Assembly (NCBI GenBank): GCA_036652695.1
Contig: JAVVVJ010000006.1
Coordinates: 1-64,000 of the forward strand
Direction of reading: 5' to 3'
Source: Limiplasma sp036652695
GTDB taxonomy: Bacteria > Bacillota > Clostridia > Christensenellales > Aristaeellaceae
Length of the DNA: 64,000 nucleotides
A program made the translations under genes and the position numbers. Shown piece by piece: positions 60,450-64,000 of the stretch (the stretch's first letter is position 1; each line of letters opens with the position of its first letter). The notes under the pieces were generated by a model, which did no database searches, had not been told where the DNA came from, and was given only the letters and a program-made list of their open reading frames with translations.

Positions 60450-61565
60450 ATGCCACATTTTGACATTCCAAAATTGGGCTTTGGCCTCATGCGTTTGCCA
60501 ATGAACGGTGAGAACGTTGATATGGAACAAACCAAGCAGATGGTAGATCTGTTTATGGAAAAAGGCTTCACTTATTTTGACACGGCCTTTGGCTACCTAG
60601 GCGGCAAGTCCGAGGCGGCGGCGAAGGAAGCGTTGGTGGATCGCTACCCTAGGGATAGCTTTCAGCTTGCCACCAAGCTGCCCGCATGGGCTGGCGCAAA
60701 GGATGCCGACGAGGCAAAGAACATGTTCTGGACAAGCCTAAAGCGCACAGGCGCGGGGTATTTTGACTTCTACCTTCTGCATAACCTAGGCGGCCCTCGC
60801 ACGCAGGTCTTCGATGATTTTGGCATTTGGGCGTTTCTGGCAGAGCAAAAGGCGGCGGGGCTGATCAGGCACCTTGGCTTTTCGTTCCACGATAAGGCCG
60901 ACGTGCTGGAGGGCATTTTGAACGCTCATCCGGAGATGGAATTCGTACAGCTGCAAATCAACTACGCGGATTGGGAAAGCGAAGATGTGCAATCCCGCCG
61001 CTGCTATGAAGTCGCCCGTGCGCATGGCAAGCCGGTGATCATCATGGAGCCGGTAAAGGGCGGGTCGCTTGCCAACCTGCCGGACGCAGTTGCCCAGCCC
61101 ATGCGCGACTTTGCGCCGGAAAGCTCGTTGCCCTCGTGGGCGCTGCGCTTCGCAGCCTCGCAGGAGGGGATTATTACGGTGCTCAGCGGCATGTCCACCC
61201 TTGAACAGATGAAGGATAACCTGCGCTCCATGTCCTCCTTTACGCCTCTGAGCAAGGAGGAGCGCGGGGTGCTTGCGCAGGTGCAGGAGAAGCTCCGCGC
61301 GGTGGAGCGCATCCCCTGCACGGATTGCCGCTACTGCATGAAGGGCTGCCCTCAGGGCGTGAAGATCGCGCCAATCTTTGCGGCCATGAACCAGTATCTT
61401 ATGTTTAACCACCTACAGGGCGCCAAAGGAAGCTATGCTTGGGAAACGCGCGATGGCGGCAAAGCCAGTGCGTGCATTGCGTGCGGACAGTGCGAGGATG
61501 CCTGCCCACAGCATATCCAAATCATCAAGGAGCTTCATAAAGCAGCCGAAATACTGGAGGCTTAA
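60450..61565 (+). CDS. Aldo/keto reductase with C-terminal [4Fe-4S] domain
   Basis: A 371-residue oxidoreductase. The aldo/keto reductase barrel (about 1-270) keeps the catalytic set: Asp and Tyr in FDTAFGY, Lys in LATKLP and His in YLLHNL. Two cysteine groups near the end (CTDCRYCMKGCP and CIACGQCEDACP) bind [4Fe-4S] clusters. Proteins of this type in anaerobes are often annotated as ferredoxin-linked aldo/keto reductases. ATG at 60450 has GAAGGAGAGG upstream. The substrate is unknown. Confidence 0.9.
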   Translation: MPHFDIPKLGFGLMRLPMNGENVDMEQTKQMVDLFMEKGFTYFDTAFGYLGGKSEAAAKEALVDRYPRDSFQLATKLPAWAGAKDADEAKNMFWTSLKRTGAGYFDFYLLHNLGGPRTQVFDDFGIWAFLAEQKAAGLIRHLGFSFHDKADVLEGILNAHPEMEFVQLQINYADWESEDVQSRRCYEVARAHGKPVIIMEPVKGGSLANLPDAVAQPMRDFAPESSLPSWALRFAASQEGIITVLSGMSTLEQMKDNLRSMSSFTPLSKEERGVLAQVQEKLRAVERIPCTDCRYCMKGCPQGVKIAPIFAAMNQYLMFNHLQGAKGSYAWETRDGGKASACIACGQCEDACPQHIQIIKELHKAAEILEA

Positions 61566-61581
61566 CCCTCCCAATGCAAAA

Positions 61582-61631
61582 GCCAAGGGTTTCGCAGGCC
61601 ATCTGCCCGCTGAATCCCTTGGCCTTTTTTT
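61582..61631. terminator. Terminator after the aldo/keto reductase gene
   Basis: GCCAAGGG at 61582-61590 pairs with CCCTTGGC before a run of seven T residues, with a small nested stem (GCAG/CTGC). A-rich and T-rich flanks let it also end the convergent hydrolase gene. Confidence 0.75.
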
Positions 61632-61634
61632 GCG

Positions 61635-62453
61635 TTACGCCATCACATGATTCAGGAAGTTCTGCGCCATGGGCAGCCATTGCGCGTTGTAAGCATCATT
61701 GAATTGCGGATTCACCACACCGGAGCTGGGCGCGCTGCAAAGGGAGGCGCCGTGCCCGCCATGCGGGAAAACGTGCAGCTCCGTGCGCACGCCCGCCTCT
61801 GCCAGCGCCTGCGCCATCAAGAGGCTGTTCTGCACAGGCACGGCCTCGTCATCAAAGGTGTGCCACAAAAACGTGGGTGGGCAGCAGGGCGTTACCCATT
61901 GATCCACAGAATGGCGGGCATGCACGTCAAGCGCGTCCGTGCCGCAAAGGTTGATAAAGGAATCGCGATGCGCATATACCCCGCCCGAAACAACCGGGTA
62001 GCATAGCACCATGGCATTGGGTCTGACGCTTTCGCAGGTAAGCCCCATTTCCTGCCAATACTCCGGCCTGTGCCAGAGCGTGCCTAGGCTGCCCGCCAAA
62101 TGCCCGCCCGCCGAAAAGCCAAGGATAGCGATTTGATCTGGATTGGCATGATATTCATCGGCATGCGTGCGCACATGCGCAACCGCCGCCGCCGCGTCCT
62201 GCTGCGGCAGCGGAAAACGGTAAGGCGCTACGCGGTTCCAAACCACAAACACGTTAAACCCAGCGGCGGCAAAGGCCAGCGCCACCGGTTCGCTCTCGCG
62301 CTGGCTCAAAAAATGGTAGCCGCCCCCGGGGCAAATCACCACAGAGCGCCGCCTTGGCTTTGCGTCAATTTCGCTTGACACTTCCGGAATGTAGGTATCC
62401 AGCGGAAGCTGTACACCACCGGAAGAAAGAATCAAAATGCGCTGACCCACCAT
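61635..62453 (-). CDS. Alpha/beta hydrolase, carbohydrate esterase-like
   Basis: A 272-residue hydrolase with an oxyanion-hole PGGGYHFLS near 43, nucleophile elbow GFSAGGHLAG near 113, acid in FDDEAVPVQ and His in FPHGGHGASL. The set and size match the BD-FAE/acetyl-xylan esterase-like group that removes acyl groups from sugars. No signal peptide. ATG at 62453 with GAGGTG upstream is preferred to GTG at 62462. It is followed upstream by the GH20 gene, which suggests a role in trimming the same glycan. Confidence 0.82.
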   Translation of the reverse strand: MVGQRILILSSGGVQLPLDTYIPEVSSEIDAKPRRRSVVICPGGGYHFLSQRESEPVALAFAAAGFNVFVVWNRVAPYRFPLPQQDAAAAVAHVRTHADEYHANPDQIAILGFSAGGHLAGSLGTLWHRPEYWQEMGLTCESVRPNAMVLCYPVVSGGVYAHRDSFINLCGTDALDVHARHSVDQWVTPCCPPTFLWHTFDDEAVPVQNSLLMAQALAEAGVRTELHVFPHGGHGASLCSAPSSGVVNPQFNDAYNAQWLPMAQNFLNHVMA

Positions 62454-62571
62454 ACCGTTCACCTCATTATTATTGTTTGTACATCACAATGGGCGGTACA
62501 AAGCCGGACAGCTTTCGTTGTCCGGCGTACCTCCCGCGCCAGCACAGGCGCGCGGTCACGGGTGCGGGGCT

Positions 62572-64000
62572 TTAGCCCTGCTTGCCCTGCCGCAAAAGCT
62601 GGGCGTACCACGTGACGACATCCAATAGACGGCTTAGCTCGCTTTCGCGGCAGGTGGCGCGCCAAAGCTGCTTGTAGCTTTCAAACCAGCGCTCCAGCGC
62701 GGCGGCAAGGGCCGCATCCTCGCGCCCGGCGGCGACCGCCGCGCCTACGAGGTTCCATAGCCGGATGGCTTCGCCCGCGACGACCCATGCCTGAAGCATG
62801 CCACGCGTGGAGCTGTCCATCGCAGGCGTGCAGGCGCGAAGCGCGGCCATCACATCGGCCAGATGAGCGTTGCAACGCGCCGCCTGTTCATCCGTGCAGC
62901 CAGCCAGTTCATCAAAGCCCACTTCTAGGTTGCCTTGCGCAAAATCCTTGAAGTGTACAAGCGAATACCATTTGCAGGCATAGGCCGCCTGCATCTGCGC
63001 AAGCAAGCCGACGACTTTTCCACTCTGATCCAGATATTCCACGCGGGAGATCGCGGCATTTAGCTCGTCAAACGAAGCGTCCGCATCGCACCACGCGAAA
63101 ACCGCGCCATAGACCAACCCCGGCAAAGAGAAGAGCGTATCGTTGATGTGCCCGTAATCGCCCCAGTCGGTGTTGAGCAGGCCAATTGCGCCGTGCTTTT
63201 TGCCGTAGGCTGCCATGCGGCGAATATTCTCATATCCATCGCGCAGCGGGGGCATCCATTGGTTCCAGCCGTTCACGCCGGGGCAGACGTACTGTAGCGC
63301 TCCGGCCTGCGCAAGGCGGCGCGTAGCGTCCTCCTTCTCCTCGGGCGAATAACCCCAGTTAAGGCAGATCGTTCCCTGCGGAAGCTCGGCGAGCGCATCC
63401 GGAAAGCGCTGCACGATATCGCCCCAGAACATGGGCTGATGCCCCTTTTCTGCCACAAACGCGCAAAGCTCCTTCACAAAGCCCATATAATAGGCGCGCT
63501 CGCCAACCCGCGCCAGCTCCTCGCGGCTGCGCTCCTTGCCAAGGTCGAAGGTTTCATCCGCACAGATGTTGAAGCGGCGAGAGCGGAATAGCGGCATGAC
63601 CTCGGCAATCATGGCGCGCATCAGCGGCAGCGCGCGCTCATCCGAAATGTTGAGGGTGTGGTGGCGCATGCGGTTGGGCATGGTGGAAGGCGCAGCAGCC
63701 GTCAGCTCGCATAGCGAAGCGTAGCCCTTGGTGCTCAGCAGCTCAAAGAGATGCCCAAAGCTGGAAAAGGATGGGACAAGCTCAATGCCGCGCGCGGCGC
63801 AGTAATCATCCAATTCCATGATATCCTCGGCGGTCAGCGCGTCACCAAGGCGATACAGCTCGGTCAGCTCGCGATAGAGGTAGGTGTGCTCAATATAGAG
63901 CTGTAGCTGGTTGAGCTTATAAAAGCAAAGGCTGTCTGCCAGCGCCTTTAAAGCGCTCAGCTTGGGAATGCGCCCACGCGTTACATCCAGATAGTAGCCG
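62572..64000 (-). CDS. Glycoside hydrolase family 20, beta-N-acetylhexosaminidase-like (cut by right edge)
   Basis: The frame is open from the window edge for at least 475 residues; the first visible residues (YYLDVTRGRIPKLSAL, then NQLQLYIEHTY) are the early barrel strands of GH20. The catalytic Asp-Glu pair is in FNICADETFDLG and aromatic pocket regions include CLNWGY and LLNTDWGDYGH. ATG at 63819 is internal. The missing N-terminus decides whether it is secreted. Would release terminal HexNAc, feeding nagB. The specificity is not settled; some clade members are distant. Confidence 0.82.
   Translation of the reverse strand, partial: GYYLDVTRGRIPKLSALKALADSLCFYKLNQLQLYIEHTYLYRELTELYRLGDALTAEDIMELDDYCAARGIELVPSFSSFGHLFELLSTKGYASLCELTAAAPSTMPNRMRHHTLNISDERALPLMRAMIAEVMPLFRSRRFNICADETFDLGKERSREELARVGERAYYMGFVKELCAFVAEKGHQPMFWGDIVQRFPDALAELPQGTICLNWGYSPEEKEDATRRLAQAGALQYVCPGVNGWNQWMPPLRDGYENIRRMAAYGKKHGAIGLLNTDWGDYGHINDTLFSLPGLVYGAVFAWCDADASFDELNAAISRVEYLDQSGKVVGLLAQMQAAYACKWYSLVHFKDFAQGNLEVGFDELAGCTDEQAARCNAHLADVMAALRACTPAMDSSTRGMLQAWVVAGEAIRLWNLVGAAVAAGREDAALAAALERWFESYKQLWRATCRESELSRLLDVVTWYAQLLRQGKQG

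Noticed and set aside
1..64000. CRISPR arrays, insertion sequences, tRNA and rRNA genes
   Set aside because: No regularly spaced direct repeats, transposase motifs or tRNA-like cloverleaf sequences were noticed on either strand; this is a reading by eye and not a scan.

Overview
The window looks like a chromosomal segment of a Gram-positive (Bacillota) anaerobe from a carbohydrate-rich habitat such as gut or rumen. The basis is a T-box leader ahead of ileS, an ECF vitamin-transport module, an LPXTG-anchored surface protein, LytR-CpsA-Psr and CpsBCD-type capsule proteins, strong purine-rich ribosome binding sites, consensus sigma-A promoters and fairly high GC. Signal peptides of the form MKKxVALLL...AFA and many sugar ABC systems recall Clostridia of the Christensenellales type, but that placement is a guess. 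I found no tRNA, rRNA, CRISPR array, insertion sequence or prophage gene.

Layout. (1) 1-7221, minus strand: an exopolysaccharide locus read right to left: LCP ligase, a small secreted protein, CpsC-like chain-length protein, CpsD-like tyrosine kinase, CpsB-like phosphatase, a NusG paralogue and a FlaA1/CapD-type nucleotide-sugar dehydratase, continuing off the left edge. (2) 7231-8600: a divergent small protein/XRE regulator pair and a GNAT enzyme. (3) 8660-15317, plus: T-box, type-2 isoleucyl-tRNA synthetase, then RNA modification and housekeeping genes (methyltransferase, RluA-type synthase, tgt, Nudix). (4) 15366-21747, plus: nagB, then a flavodoxin gene overlapping a gene that fuses a riboflavin kinase domain to the ECF ATPase EcfA1, followed by ecfA2, ecfT, truA and a DegV protein. 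(5) 21839-25331, minus: uxuA-uxuB-gntR for hexuronate catabolism, with an 18-bp palindrome over the -35 of its promoter. (6) 25443-29636: a ribbon-helix-helix-like protein and a 1240-residue Ig-repeat LPXTG protein. (7) 29695-39769: a uronide-oligosaccharide import and cleavage locus (ABC binding protein and permeases, heparinase II/III, DUF2264, GH88-like hydrolase, an unknown protein) opposite a LacI regulator with shared operator-like sites. (8) 39913-45023, plus: a second LacI regulator, a UgpAEB-like ABC system and a DUF4867 protein. (9) 45155-55541, minus: hybrid histidine kinase and Hpt protein, and a dTDP-3-amino-3,6-dideoxyhexose cassette with glycosyltransferase, GtrA and a large membrane protein; then a pentapeptide-like protein. 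(10) 55616-64000: PfkA-family kinase and nucleotidyltransferase, two related secreted proteins of unknown role, a ferredoxin-type aldo/keto reductase, an acyl-sugar esterase-like hydrolase, and a GH20 hydrolase cut by the right edge.

The themes are surface glycan synthesis and scavenging of uronic acid and amino-sugar glycans. The most unusual item is the riboflavin kinase-EcfA1 fusion, which would physically join flavin phosphorylation to the energising module of vitamin uptake. Functional calls are from recognised motifs and remembered family features; no database search was run.
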